Shown here: positions 55,277 through 63,883 of the stretch, piece by piece
How the letters are laid out: the number at the start of each line of letters is the position of its first letter
How positions within the stretch are numbered: position 1 is the stretch's first letter
NCBI GenBank assembly: GCA_016350165.1
Contig: CP066225.1
Location: 620,001-684,000 of the forward strand
DNA: 64,000 bases
Direction: 5' to 3'
Origin: Planctomycetota bacterium
Lineage (GTDB): Bacteria > Planctomycetota > Phycisphaerae > Phycisphaerales > Phycisphaeraceae
Notes under the pieces: generated by a model
Database searches by the model: none
What the model was told of the DNA's origin: nothing
The model's input: the letters and a program-made list of their open reading frames with translations, nothing else
Made by a program: the position numbers and the translations under genes

Positions 55277-56968
55277 ATGACAAAAACTTCCAAAAACCAA
55301 CATCAGCACCACAACGATTCGGTCAAGGAAACCATCGAATCCATCGTCATCGCATTCATACTCGCCTTCATATTCCGCGCTTACGTCGTCGAAGCATTCA
55401 TCATCCCCACTGGCTCCATGGCCCCCACACTCCTCGGCCAACACCTCGAAATCACCTGCTCACAATGCGGCTACACATTCCCCGTTGACTCCTCAAAAGG
55501 TGCCTACGAGCCCTACCCTCCCGCCATCATCTGCCCAATGTGCCGTTTCCCAAACCCATACAACGGCCTCCCCCTCCGCAACGGCGACCGCATCCTCGTC
55601 CAAAAATACGCATACCTCTTCAATCAGCCCAAACGTTGGGACGTTGTCGTCTTCAAAACACCCATCGCCTTCAACCCCGACGGCTCCCCCGGTCCCACCA
55701 ACAACTACATCAAACGTCTCGTAGGCCTCCCCAACGAATCCATCCGTATTCTCGACGGCAACATATACACACTCTCACTCGACCCACAATCAGGCGATCC
55801 TCTCGCACAGGAATTCATGATCGCTCGTAAATCCACAAACCAAAAAGCTCAGGAAGCCGTCCTCCGCCCAATCTATCACTCACAATACATCCCACTCGAC
55901 CTCGGCAAATCCGCTAAACGTACCTTCGTCTCCAGCGGCTCCCGCTACTCCTTCCCATGGAAAACGCCTTGGGTCCCAACCTCATCCTCACTCACGCCAA
56001 CATCCCTCACCCCCTCCACCGACCTAAACCTTGATAACGCCCTCCCTCAAACCAACCCATCCCTCTGGAGCATCGACAATAAACGCTCCTACACCTACTC
56101 AGGCGACACCCCCTCCGCCATCGCCTTCGACTTCACACGTGGCTTCGAGCACACACAATCCTCCATGTACCCCTATAACGAGCTCAAGGACACCTCAGCC
56201 TTAGAGCCCATCGAAGATATCCGTCTCTCAGTCGTCGTAAACCCACAAAAAACCAATACCGACATCACCCTCTCTACCACAGCCCGCTGGAACTCACCAG
56301 ACCCACAAGCACCACCATTCATCCTCGCTGCCTCACTCTCCGAAGGCAATGCACTCCTCACAGCCACCAACCCTCAAACAGGCGAAACACAAACCCTCGA
56401 CGTCATCCCCTACCCCTCACTCCTACCCAATACCAATACCGAACTTCAACTTCGCTACATCGATCAGCAACTCTCCCTCTGGATCGATGGCTCCCAAATC
56501 CTCTCCGACTCCTATGACCTCCCACTCGACTTCCTCGCAGAACGTCGTGCCGCCGACCCAACCCCACGCATCAAAATCATCACCTCAGGCCCAACCACTT
56601 TCCACGACATCAACCTCGATCGCGATCTCTACTACGCCCCTCGCCCAACCAACGGCCTCCTCGGCCACGGCGCTATGGCTCGAACACAATCCTCCAGAAA
56701 CCAAACACCATCAGGCCCCGTCACTCGCATCGAACCCTTCGACATCGGCCCAGATGAATTCTTCTGCATGGGCGACAATTCACCATCATCTTCCGACTCA
56801 CGCGTATGGAGCGACGTTGATCCTTGGGTTGATTTCAACTACTTCCACAACACGCGTAAAGCAGGCGTCGTCCCCGGCGAACTCATGCTCGGACAAGCTT
56901 TCTTCGTCTACTTCCCCGCCCCCTACGGCTTCGTCCCCAACTTCGGCCAAATGCGATTCATCCACTAA
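55277..56968 (+). CDS. lepB: Signal peptidase I with inserted zinc ribbon and large beta-rich insert
   Basis: A 563-residue type I signal peptidase, about twice the usual bacterial length. An N-terminal anchor (about 20-40) leads to the catalytic Ser47 in PTGSMAPTLLG. Directly after it sits a zinc ribbon (CSQCG at 61-64, CPMC at 86-89), then RWDVVVFK, the catalytic Lys146 in YIKRLVGLPNE, and much later the box E motif MGDNSPSSSDSR. Between them lies an insert of some 300 residues, beta-rich and LamG-like (WSIDNKRSYTYSG, LRYIDQQLSLWIDG). All catalytic parts are kept, so it should be active on secreted proteins in the membrane. A paralogue lies at 61.6 kb. Confidence 0.88.
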   Translation: MTKTSKNQHQHHNDSVKETIESIVIAFILAFIFRAYVVEAFIIPTGSMAPTLLGQHLEITCSQCGYTFPVDSSKGAYEPYPPAIICPMCRFPNPYNGLPLRNGDRILVQKYAYLFNQPKRWDVVVFKTPIAFNPDGSPGPTNNYIKRLVGLPNESIRILDGNIYTLSLDPQSGDPLAQEFMIARKSTNQKAQEAVLRPIYHSQYIPLDLGKSAKRTFVSSGSRYSFPWKTPWVPTSSSLTPTSLTPSTDLNLDNALPQTNPSLWSIDNKRSYTYSGDTPSAIAFDFTRGFEHTQSSMYPYNELKDTSALEPIEDIRLSVVVNPQKTNTDITLSTTARWNSPDPQAPPFILAASLSEGNALLTATNPQTGETQTLDVIPYPSLLPNTNTELQLRYIDQQLSLWIDGSQILSDSYDLPLDFLAERRAADPTPRIKIITSGPTTFHDINLDRDLYYAPRPTNGLLGHGAMARTQSSRNQTPSGPVTRIEPFDIGPDEFFCMGDNSPSSSDSRVWSDVDPWVDFNYFHNTRKAGVVPGELMLGQAFFVYFPAPYGFVPNFGQMRFIH

Positions 56969-57227
56969 TCACATCATCCACACAAACACCCTCTCAAATC
57001 TTGCCCCGATCAACCACGCCATCCCCATTTCAACATCCCTACCTCTGCTCATTTTCATCTTTTACATTTCACCACCCTCTACATTTTTCCACAACAACAG
57101 CACCGAATTAACTTAAAATCAAGCCATTTCGCCTCAAAATCCTCCCAATATCACAATCGTTCTAACAAATCACGCAAGTTTCGTTACCTAACTTATCTCC
57201 TTCTAACTTCTTCAACTCGCCTCTAGC

Positions 57228-57251
57228 AGACAGACTGTCTTTTGCTATAAT
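57228..57251 (+). promoter_or_regulatory. Promoter with overlapping inverted repeat, PEP-CTERM gene
   Basis: TATAAT at 57246-57251 is a perfect -10 box. No good -35 is seen; instead AGACAG-A-CTGTCT (57228-57240) is a perfect inverted repeat where an operator could sit. Transcription should begin about 7 bases on, inside the C-tract. Confidence 0.5.
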
Positions 57252-57256
57252 CGCCA

Positions 57257-57267
57257 CCCCCCCCCCC
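57257..57267 (+). repeat. Homopolymeric C tract (11 bases) at the predicted transcription start
   Basis: Eleven consecutive C begin 6 bases after TATAAT and end 52 bases before the start codon. Tracts of this length are prone to slippage by DNA and RNA polymerases. Confidence 0.8.
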
Positions 57268-57319
57268 TTCTAGGGTATTCCCCTAGCTTCTAATTCAACC
57301 CAAACTCAGGAGACCATTC

Positions 57320-58528
57320 ATGAGAATGCTATGCAATCCATTGCCTTCACTTATCACTATTGGCATCTTTACAACTTTAACTAGTTTCAATGCCGCAAAC
57401 GCATCTCCGCTGTCTAACTATATCCAACTCTCACCAGACGACATGACAGACATCAACTACTTCGGCAGTGAAGTAGACATCTACGGCAACATCGCCGTCG
57501 TCGGTACAGAAGGTGATTCAAGCGTCGCAAACTACGCTGGTTCTGTCTTTGCTTTCAACACAATCACTGGCAAGAAAATCAGCAACTTCACACCAAACGA
57601 CGTACAAGAACGCAATTACATCGGCAGGTCTCTCGCCATCTACGGCAACACTGCAATAGTCGGGACTGACACTCAAAATAACGAAACCGGTGCCGCATAC
57701 CTCTTCGATGTAACAGCAGGAACACAACTCGCAAAACTCGCTTCCGATGACCTTTCACAAGGCGATCGTTTCGGGCACTCCGTTGATATCTTCGGTAACT
57801 ACGCCATCGTCGGTGCTGCTTCCGCACTCAACAAAAACCAAGGTTCTGGTTCCGCATATCTTTTCGACGTAACAACCGGCAACCAAGTCGCAAAGCTTTC
57901 TGCATCAAACACAAATCAAGCTTTTAGCTTCGGTCAAAATGTTGCCATCTCACAAAACACCGCACTCGTCTCAAACACCACCGAAGAAGTCGTCTATGTT
58001 TACGACGTCAACACCGGCAACGAACGCATCAAACTCTCCAGCGATGTAAATGACTACTCTGACTTCGGTAGAGAAATCGCTATCTCTGGCAACATCGCTG
58101 CTATCAGTGCCATCAGCGACGACACAGAAGCTAACGACGCAGGCGCTGTCTATCTCTTCGATACCACAACAGGCGAACAGCTCGCAAAAATTACTGCTGA
58201 TGATGCACACGCAAGCGCATTCTTCGGCATGTCCATTGATATCCAGGACAACATCCTCGCCGTCGGCGGCTTCCACGCAAAAGGCCTTCCTACAACTTAC
58301 ACATTTGACGTCAACACCGGTGAACAAATCGCTCAGTTCACTCCAACCAACTTCTACGGCGGGTCACTCAACGACATCGTCGATGTAGCCGTTTATGGTG
58401 ACACAGTCCTCGTCGGTGAACTCGACACAGGCGCATACGGCACTGCTTACCTCTACAACGTACCAGAGCCAGCATCACTCGCTCTCCTCGGCCTCGGTGC
58501 TCTCGCCATGATTCGTCGCCGTAAATAA
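57320..58528 (+). CDS. Secreted FG-GAP-like beta-propeller protein with PEP-CTERM tag
   Basis: A 402-residue protein with a signal peptide (about 1-29, ending NAS). Six to seven repeats of about 50-55 residues follow, each with the pattern YFG..V.IYGN.A.VGT then A.YLFD...G.Q.AKL, as in FG-GAP/integrin-alpha-type propellers. The C terminus has a full tag (VPEPASLALLGLG, RRRK). CAGGAGACCATTC precedes the ATG. It is probably a surface adhesion or matrix protein. The tag region is almost identical in DNA to that of the next gene. Confidence 0.88.
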   Translation: MRMLCNPLPSLITIGIFTTLTSFNAANASPLSNYIQLSPDDMTDINYFGSEVDIYGNIAVVGTEGDSSVANYAGSVFAFNTITGKKISNFTPNDVQERNYIGRSLAIYGNTAIVGTDTQNNETGAAYLFDVTAGTQLAKLASDDLSQGDRFGHSVDIFGNYAIVGAASALNKNQGSGSAYLFDVTTGNQVAKLSASNTNQAFSFGQNVAISQNTALVSNTTEEVVYVYDVNTGNERIKLSSDVNDYSDFGREIAISGNIAAISAISDDTEANDAGAVYLFDTTTGEQLAKITADDAHASAFFGMSIDIQDNILAVGGFHAKGLPTTYTFDVNTGEQIAQFTPTNFYGGSLNDIVDVAVYGDTVLVGELDTGAYGTAYLYNVPEPASLALLGLGALAMIRRRK

Positions 58529-58567
58529 TTTGGCACATATCTAACTAACTATTAGAAGTAACTAGAA

Positions 58568-58596
58568 GGAACATGCCCATGCGTGTTCCTTTTTTT
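58568..58596 (+). terminator. Intrinsic terminator, PEP-CTERM propeller gene
   Basis: GGAACA..G / C..TGTTCC stem then seven T, about 40 bases after the stop. The sequence is similar to the terminator at 59922. Confidence 0.85.
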
Positions 58597-58856
58597 CATT
58601 CCCCCTCCCCTTCGCCCCCTCATACTCCCCTCATGCAGCTCTCTTAACGATCAAATACAAACCACACGGAAACTCAGCAAAGCAATGCAGGCTCATAATG
58701 TAAATTACATTCAAAAGCGTTTCGGAGTTTCTTTATAAATCTCAGCTTTATACGCACCCAATAAACGGGCTTATAATTGCTTTTTTACCTATTTTTCCAA
58801 CCTATTCCAAACATTTAACCCCGCCATCATTTTCATGTCTTTATTAATTAATTTCC

Positions 58857-58885
58857 TTGACGACCATAATTGGGCGCTGTAAACT
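58857..58885 (+). promoter_or_regulatory. Possible sigma-70 promoter upstream of LamG PEP-CTERM gene
   Basis: TTGACG and TAAACT are separated by 17 bases, about 220 bases before the gene. The interval 58597-59107 is otherwise AT-rich without a gene. Confidence 0.35.
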
Positions 58886-59107
58886 TATTCAAATTATTTA
58901 CTGTAACTTTCAGTTTTGTAACTTACAGTTCTCCGCAATAATAGTTGTTCCTGCGAATAGATAATTAAATAAACATGCAAATAACGCTCAGCAACCCCAC
59001 TGCCGAGTGATCGATATCGTTACATCAACTCAATAAGTACTCAGCTAATTTACAAGAGACGCAATTCACCGAGTTTTTCTACTCTTCTACAAAAAACGGA
59101 GGTCCAC

Positions 59108-59881
59108 ATGAAACTAACCGCACTTATCGCAGCTGGTATTACAGCCGCAACACTTTGTGGCACAGCAAGTGCTGCCGCATTCGAACCAGACGCCAGCACA
59201 AAATACCTTTGGCACTTCGACACATCCACAACCGCTCCAAACGGTTTCGTCTTCACCCCAAGTGGCATCGACCCAGAAGACCAAGTCAGATTCAAAAACG
59301 GTGCTAACACAAGCATCACAACCGGCGCTTCCGGCCTCTACGGCGAAGCTCTCTCACACAACGGTACAAGCTACATCACCCAGGCAACATGGAGTGATAT
59401 GGGTAACATCGATATTGATTTCGACCTGAAAATCAACGCGTTGCCAGCGACTACAACAAGCAATACATACCAAACACTTTTTGAAGTCAGCAACGTCTTC
59501 AGACTTCGCCTCATGAATGCAAAAGGCAACGCCTACTACCTCAACATGTGGTTCCGTGATAACACCAACACCGCATTCTCTGCAGTCGCAAAAATCGACG
59601 GCACAAACGTCGGCGATGATGCAACATGGCAACACTTCAACGTCAAATACGATGCAGACGGCTCACTACTCGTTAAAACCGATATTGAAGAAGTCGCAAA
59701 AACCGGCCTCGGCTCAGGTAAGCTCAACGTTGTTGAAAACAGCAAGCTCACCATTGGCATCGCATACAACGGCCTCATGGATGAAGTTAGATTTGCAGAT
59801 CCAACCATCGCCGTTCCAGAGCCAGCATCACTCGCTCTCCTCGGCCTCGGCGGCCTCGCAATGCTCCGTCGTCGTAAATAA
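59108..59881 (+). CDS. LamG-like PEP-CTERM protein
   Basis: A 257-residue exported protein. The signal peptide (1-23) is followed by a concanavalin/LamG-type jelly roll (KYLWHFDTSTTAPNG, DIDFDLKINALP, TWQHFNVKYDADGSL, NGLMDEVRFAD), the usual carbohydrate- or matrix-binding fold. The tag VPEPASLALLGLGG ends in RRRK. GGAGGTCCAC lies before the ATG. It is likely surface-bound or released after sorting. Its ligand is unknown. Confidence 0.87.
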   Translation: MKLTALIAAGITAATLCGTASAAAFEPDASTKYLWHFDTSTTAPNGFVFTPSGIDPEDQVRFKNGANTSITTGASGLYGEALSHNGTSYITQATWSDMGNIDIDFDLKINALPATTTSNTYQTLFEVSNVFRLRLMNAKGNAYYLNMWFRDNTNTAFSAVAKIDGTNVGDDATWQHFNVKYDADGSLLVKTDIEEVAKTGLGSGKLNVVENSKLTIGIAYNGLMDEVRFADPTIAVPEPASLALLGLGGLAMLRRRK

Positions 59882-59921
59882 TTCGCCACACATCTAACAT
59901 ATCGTTAGAAACTAAGCACGA

Positions 59922-59950
59922 GGAACACGCCCACGCGTGTTCCTTTTTAT
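59922..59950 (+). terminator. Intrinsic terminator, LamG PEP-CTERM gene
   Basis: GGAACACG-CCCA-CGCGTGTTCC stem followed by a T-run. Confidence 0.85.
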
Positions 59951-60129
59951 TTATACCCTCCCTCCACTCTCTTCTTCTATAAATCTCTCAAGTCTCATAC
60001 AACCTCCCTTACCCCGCCATCTCAAGCTTTATCACACATACTCGCAACACCCCTTCCAATTCCCCTTACTCTTTCTCCTCCACATCCCCCCTCATCTTTC
60101 CTTCACCTTTATTGTCCTTGCGATGCGTT

Positions 60130-60700
60130 TTAAAACTCTCGCCTTATAGGCGAAACCTTTAGGTTCTTCTATTTTTAGTACAATAGCGTTCAATGGAGAA
60201 TTACCGTACAGGTTCGCATACCCGTTATGACCTAAAATATCATTTTGTCTGGGTCACGAAATATCGCAAACGGATTTTAGTTGGCGAAGTCGGGATTCGA
60301 TTGCGTGAGTTAATCCGTGGGGTTTGCCAAGCAAATGATATCGAGATTTTAGAGGGATCTGTTTCGGGTGATCATGTGCATGTGCTACTGTCTTGTCCGC
60401 CAAATAAGTCGGTGAGTAAAATCATGCAGTACATCAAGGGGCGGAGTTTGCACAAATTGATGATGGAGTTTCGGCACCTGCAAAAGCACTATAGGGCCGT
60501 CACCTCTGGGCTTGCGGTTACTTCGTAGCATCAAGCGGTAATATGACAGATGAAGTGATTCAAGAGTACATTCGCCAACAAGACAGTATTGAGCCAAGGG
60601 ATGGTGGCGATAATTTCCGAGTAACAAAAACGTGAGCGAAGGACTTTAGTCCGGAGCTTACGCAACTCCCAAACCTACCGGCTTTAGCCGGTAGTAGTTC
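60130..60700 (+). mobile_element. IS200/IS605-family insertion sequence, degenerate
   Basis: The left end has the small hairpins CGCC-TTATA-GGCG (about 60139) and AACC-TTTA-GGTT (60155). The right end has GGACTTTAGTCC (60641-60652) and CTACCGGC-TTTA-GCCGGTAG (60675-60694), the subterminal hairpins that mark IS200/IS605 ends. They bracket a transposase gene that is frameshifted. No terminal inverted repeat or target duplication is expected in this family. Exact ends are approximate. Confidence 0.8.
60193..60635 (+). pseudogene. tnpA: Frameshifted IS200-like transposase TnpA
   Basis: The frame begins MENYRTGSHTRYDLKYHFVW, with VTKYRKRIL and the HUH pair in DHVHVLL. After HLQKHY a one-base loss shifts the frame and stops at about 60528. 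In the next frame the sequence runs on as GRHLWARGYFVASSGNMTDE and EVIQEYIRQQD, the usual family C terminus with the catalytic-helix region, to TGA at 60635. It is therefore a single, recent-looking inactivation. The TnpA Y1 protein cuts and joins single-stranded ends when intact. Confidence 0.88.
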
Positions 60701-60816
60701 AGTTTCACCCTTCACTTTCAACCTTAACATTCCCTTCGTACTTTCACCTTGCCCCCATACTGCAACCTTCCCACATACTGTCACCTTCCCCCTCCTGTTT
60801 TCACCTTCCCACTACC
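60701..60816. repeat. Imperfect tandem repeat, about 19-base unit
   Basis: Units starting near 60740, 60759, 60777 and 60797 share the pattern ACT.TCACCTTCCCCCAT with small changes; the sequence before 60740 is a more worn version. The repeat directly follows the IS right end. Confidence 0.55.
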
Positions 60817-61149
60817 CGAAATGATTACCTTGCCATCATGAATTAGCTACGAACATTTCATCTAACTAACCATTAGTTATCCTATCAAAGGGAAGTTAAT
60901 ACAAATACGTACAGTTTTCACGTACATCTCCAAACCTCACCACCAATCACCGCATCGCCAATCTCGCATAACCTCCAACTCCTCCAAAACCACAACCAAC
61001 CATCCAACCACCTTCTGTCGAACTTTCCGAAAAGTTGAGGCTATCAAAATCCCTCTTATCAATAACACCCACGCCCCTTCACATAACCTGATTTTCCCCT
61101 TCAACTCAACAACCCAACCATGTCACTTAAATCGCCATTTACCGCCAAA

Positions 61150-61390
61150 GCGCGCACAATCCACAGTCCTTGTCGGTTTTTCCCAAAATCAAAACTGGCC
61201 AATTCCTGCTCATTCCGGCTCAAAACTCGATAAAACTCATCAAAACCTGCTCGTTTTGCTTCAAAACTGCCCATTTCAGCCCCATTACGACCACCACCTT
61301 CATTCCATTTTCCACAAATCGCATCCCCATACCGCAAAATAACTTATAGCAATTCATGCGGGCAATCTGCGCAAAACGCGCGCACAAAAT
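61150..61390. repeat. GTGCGCGC-bounded intergenic repeat, copy C (inverted)
   Basis: Read on the minus strand, ATTTTGTGCGCGCGTTTTGCGC opens and ATTGTGCGCGC closes a G/A-rich interior of about 230 bases, as in copies A and B. It lies in the 1-kb gene-free interval 60636-61647; the remaining part shows no gene. Confidence 0.45.
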
Positions 61391-61647
61391 AATTTCTGAA
61401 TCCACCTGAAAAATGATCCAACATGCAGCCAAATCATGTGATTCACACATGTCGAATTAGCCTCGCTTTCGTGCGCCGGCGCACACGGTCTGAAACTAAT
61501 TTGAACACTACTGCCATACCCTCGAATCGGGTACAATCGCAGCTCTCACCCGGACCCCGGAAACTTCGATGGGCGGATAAGCCACGGATTGGCCTCCCAT
61601 ATGCCCACAACCCCCGGCTAACCGCAGATATCCGACGAGGCAGCCGC

Positions 61648-63282
61648 ATGAGCATTGCGATTCTTTCAAAAAAGAAGCAGAAAAAACAAAAACAACCCAA
61701 AGAAACACTGCAGCAAACTCTGCTCTCATGTGTATTTATGTTCGCCTGCGTCCTCATTTTCCACGCCATCGTCTTTCAGCCATTCCAGATCCCATCCGGC
61801 TCCATGGCCCCTACTCTGCTCGGCAATCATCTGCGTGTCACCTGTGAACAGTGCGGCTACACCTTCAAGCTCGATTCACACATCGACAAACGCTACTTCC
61901 AAAAAGAGCCCCCCATCATCTGCCCGATGTGCGCCGCCCCAAACAGAATCAAAAACGCACAAGTCTCTTCTGGCGATAGGATTATCGTCCAAAAATTCGC
62001 TTATGAATTCACTGATCCCAAGCGTTGGGACGTCGTCGTCTTCAAAACCCCGCAACACCTGACCAACCTCGGAGGTGAGGAATCACGTGGGCCGGTGAAC
62101 GACTTTATAAAACGCTGTATCGGCTTGCCAAATGAGAACTTACGAATTCTGGATGGCAATGTTTATGTGCAGCAGCTCAAAGAGGGGGCGAATGGAGAGT
62201 ATGTCGCAGAAGGTGATTACAAGATTGCACGCAAGCACGAAAACGAAAAAGCACAGCGAGCCATGTTCGTGCCGATTTATTACTCACAGTACATCCCAAA
62301 TGACGGCGGGTATGGCTCACATCGCGTTTTCAGTGCAGGCGGTTTAAAGCAACAGTACTACTGGAGCACGCCTTGGGTGGCGGATGCAGACTCGAAGTCT
62401 AACTGGCAGTTAGACAAGGTTCGGACCTATGAATACAAGGGTAAAAGTGCTTCAACGATTACTTTTGATTTCAAGAAATCGAATGCGTACAACATTTTTG
62501 CGGTGTATCCATATAACCAGTTTAGAAGGCCGTTCTCGAATCAACATCCTGTTGAAGATATTCGATTGGGTATGAAGGTTGATCCACAAAACGGTGCTGC
62601 GGATCTTGTATTAAGTACGACTGGCCGATGGATGCAGGACGAGCGTAAGCTTTCGGCAGCGATCAATAAGGATGGGTTTGTCACACTTACGTCGAAAGCA
62701 CTTGAGGGTGACGATGAACGAGTTTTGGGGAAAGCTGAGATTAAGCCGATTACATCGATGACAGATGTTGAACTCTGGTTTATTGATCAGGAATTGGCTT
62801 TGCTTGTTAATGGTGAGATAAAGATCAGCGTTGCTTATGACATGTCGATGGATGCGGTGATGAAACGTCCTGCGGCAAGTATTACGCCGACGATTTCGAT
62901 TCAGACCAACTCACCTGTGAAACTGCATGAGGTGGAATTGGATCGCGACTTGTATTACACGAGTAAGCCTTTGAATAAGGTGGCACATGGTGGGTTGCAT
63001 CGTGAGAATGGTGCAGCGATGCCTGCGGTTGATAAGACTGAATTGGCGTTGCATGGCAATGAATTCTTTATGGTGGGTGATAACACACCATGGTCGAATG
63101 ATTCACGGTTTTGGGATAGCACGGAGCCTTGGGTGAGTGCGAACTATATGTCAGGTGATGGGGATCGTGATCGCGGGATTGTGCCACGGGAGTTGCTTGT
63201 GGGTAAGGCGATGATGGTGTTTTATCCGGGCACGCATAAATGGTTTATTCCGCACTTCGGTGACATGCGTCTAATACATTGA
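61648..63282 (+). CDS. lepB: Signal peptidase I, zinc-ribbon type, second copy
   Basis: A 544-residue paralogue of the enzyme at 55.3 kb with the same build: basic Lys/Gln N terminus, one anchor (about 22-44), catalytic Ser52 in PSGSMAPTLLG, zinc ribbon (CEQCG at 66-69, CPMC at 92-95), RWDVVVFK, catalytic Lys155 in FIKRCIGLPNE, a beta-rich insert of about 300 residues, and box E MVGDNTPWSNDSR. The ATG at 61648 has GACGAGG upstream; the long open frame back to 61423 is not needed. Base composition changes from C-rich to G/T-rich near 62.06 kb inside the gene. It is followed 8 bases later by a hypothetical gene. Confidence 0.88.
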   Translation: MSIAILSKKKQKKQKQPKETLQQTLLSCVFMFACVLIFHAIVFQPFQIPSGSMAPTLLGNHLRVTCEQCGYTFKLDSHIDKRYFQKEPPIICPMCAAPNRIKNAQVSSGDRIIVQKFAYEFTDPKRWDVVVFKTPQHLTNLGGEESRGPVNDFIKRCIGLPNENLRILDGNVYVQQLKEGANGEYVAEGDYKIARKHENEKAQRAMFVPIYYSQYIPNDGGYGSHRVFSAGGLKQQYYWSTPWVADADSKSNWQLDKVRTYEYKGKSASTITFDFKKSNAYNIFAVYPYNQFRRPFSNQHPVEDIRLGMKVDPQNGAADLVLSTTGRWMQDERKLSAAINKDGFVTLTSKALEGDDERVLGKAEIKPITSMTDVELWFIDQELALLVNGEIKISVAYDMSMDAVMKRPAASITPTISIQTNSPVKLHEVELDRDLYYTSKPLNKVAHGGLHRENGAAMPAVDKTELALHGNEFFMVGDNTPWSNDSRFWDSTEPWVSANYMSGDGDRDRGIVPRELLVGKAMMVFYPGTHKWFIPHFGDMRLIH

Positions 63283-63289
63283 TAGAGTT

Positions 63290-63883
63290 ATGGGCGATTC
63301 AATCTGCTATTTGAGAAAGTGTGAAATCAAAGCGATTCATCGCTTGTGCTGTGATATTGATGAGCATTTAGAACAAGCGAATTTTCGAAGAATTGGTGAG
63401 AAGTACAAAGCCTGGGCAAGGTGGAATGGATGTAAGACTGAGATTGTTGATTTGATTGTTCGATCAGATGTGATGATCAATCTGTACGTCTTGATTCCAC
63501 CCATAGAGGAAAATGATGAAAGCAGTAGCACATTTCAACATGCTGCAATGCAATCTCTTAAGAATATAGGTGACGCTAGTAAGTTGTATAAATTCAAGCT
63601 GTTGTCGCCACATATTAATCGCAAGCGAGTTGTTCGAGATATTATGCAAGTTGGGATACCTTGGTTCGAAAACTTAAACTCGGTTGAACGTCTAAATCAT
63701 TTCTACGATTCCCTAAAGCATCCCGGTTATTTTCAGTCGATTTCTTATCGCTATAACATGCAGTACATTGAAAAGAATGCAGACCATTTTTTCGATCCTT
63801 GCACACAATCTGATTTTGATACAGTACCTAACTACGCATATGAGCTTCTACGGTACAGCAAGCTACGGTTGCGACCATGGTAA
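63290..63883 (+). CDS. Hypothetical protein downstream of signal peptidase
   Basis: A 197-residue soluble protein with mixed helix and strand (EHLEQANFRRIGEKYKAWAR near residue 26, VRSDVMINLYVLIPP near 57) and no membrane segment. I recognise no family. It begins 8 bases after the signal peptidase stop and is probably co-transcribed. More AT-rich than the preceding gene. The last 117 bases of the window after it show nothing clear. Confidence 0.6.
   Translation: MGDSICYLRKCEIKAIHRLCCDIDEHLEQANFRRIGEKYKAWARWNGCKTEIVDLIVRSDVMINLYVLIPPIEENDESSSTFQHAAMQSLKNIGDASKLYKFKLLSPHINRKRVVRDIMQVGIPWFENLNSVERLNHFYDSLKHPGYFQSISYRYNMQYIEKNADHFFDPCTQSDFDTVPNYAYELLRYSKLRLRPW

Noticed and set aside
56349-57116. 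255-residue plus-strand frame overlapping the first signal peptidase
   Set aside because: Low-complexity Ser/Thr/Pro translation in an alternate frame of a clear gene.
61101-61337. 78-residue frame in repeat copy C
   Set aside because: No ribosome site, no recognisable motif and no counterpart in copies A and B.
61423-61647. 75-residue N-terminal extension of the second signal peptidase
   Set aside because: The ATG at 61648 has a good ribosome site and starts like the paralogue; the extension is Arg-rich and lies before the membrane anchor.
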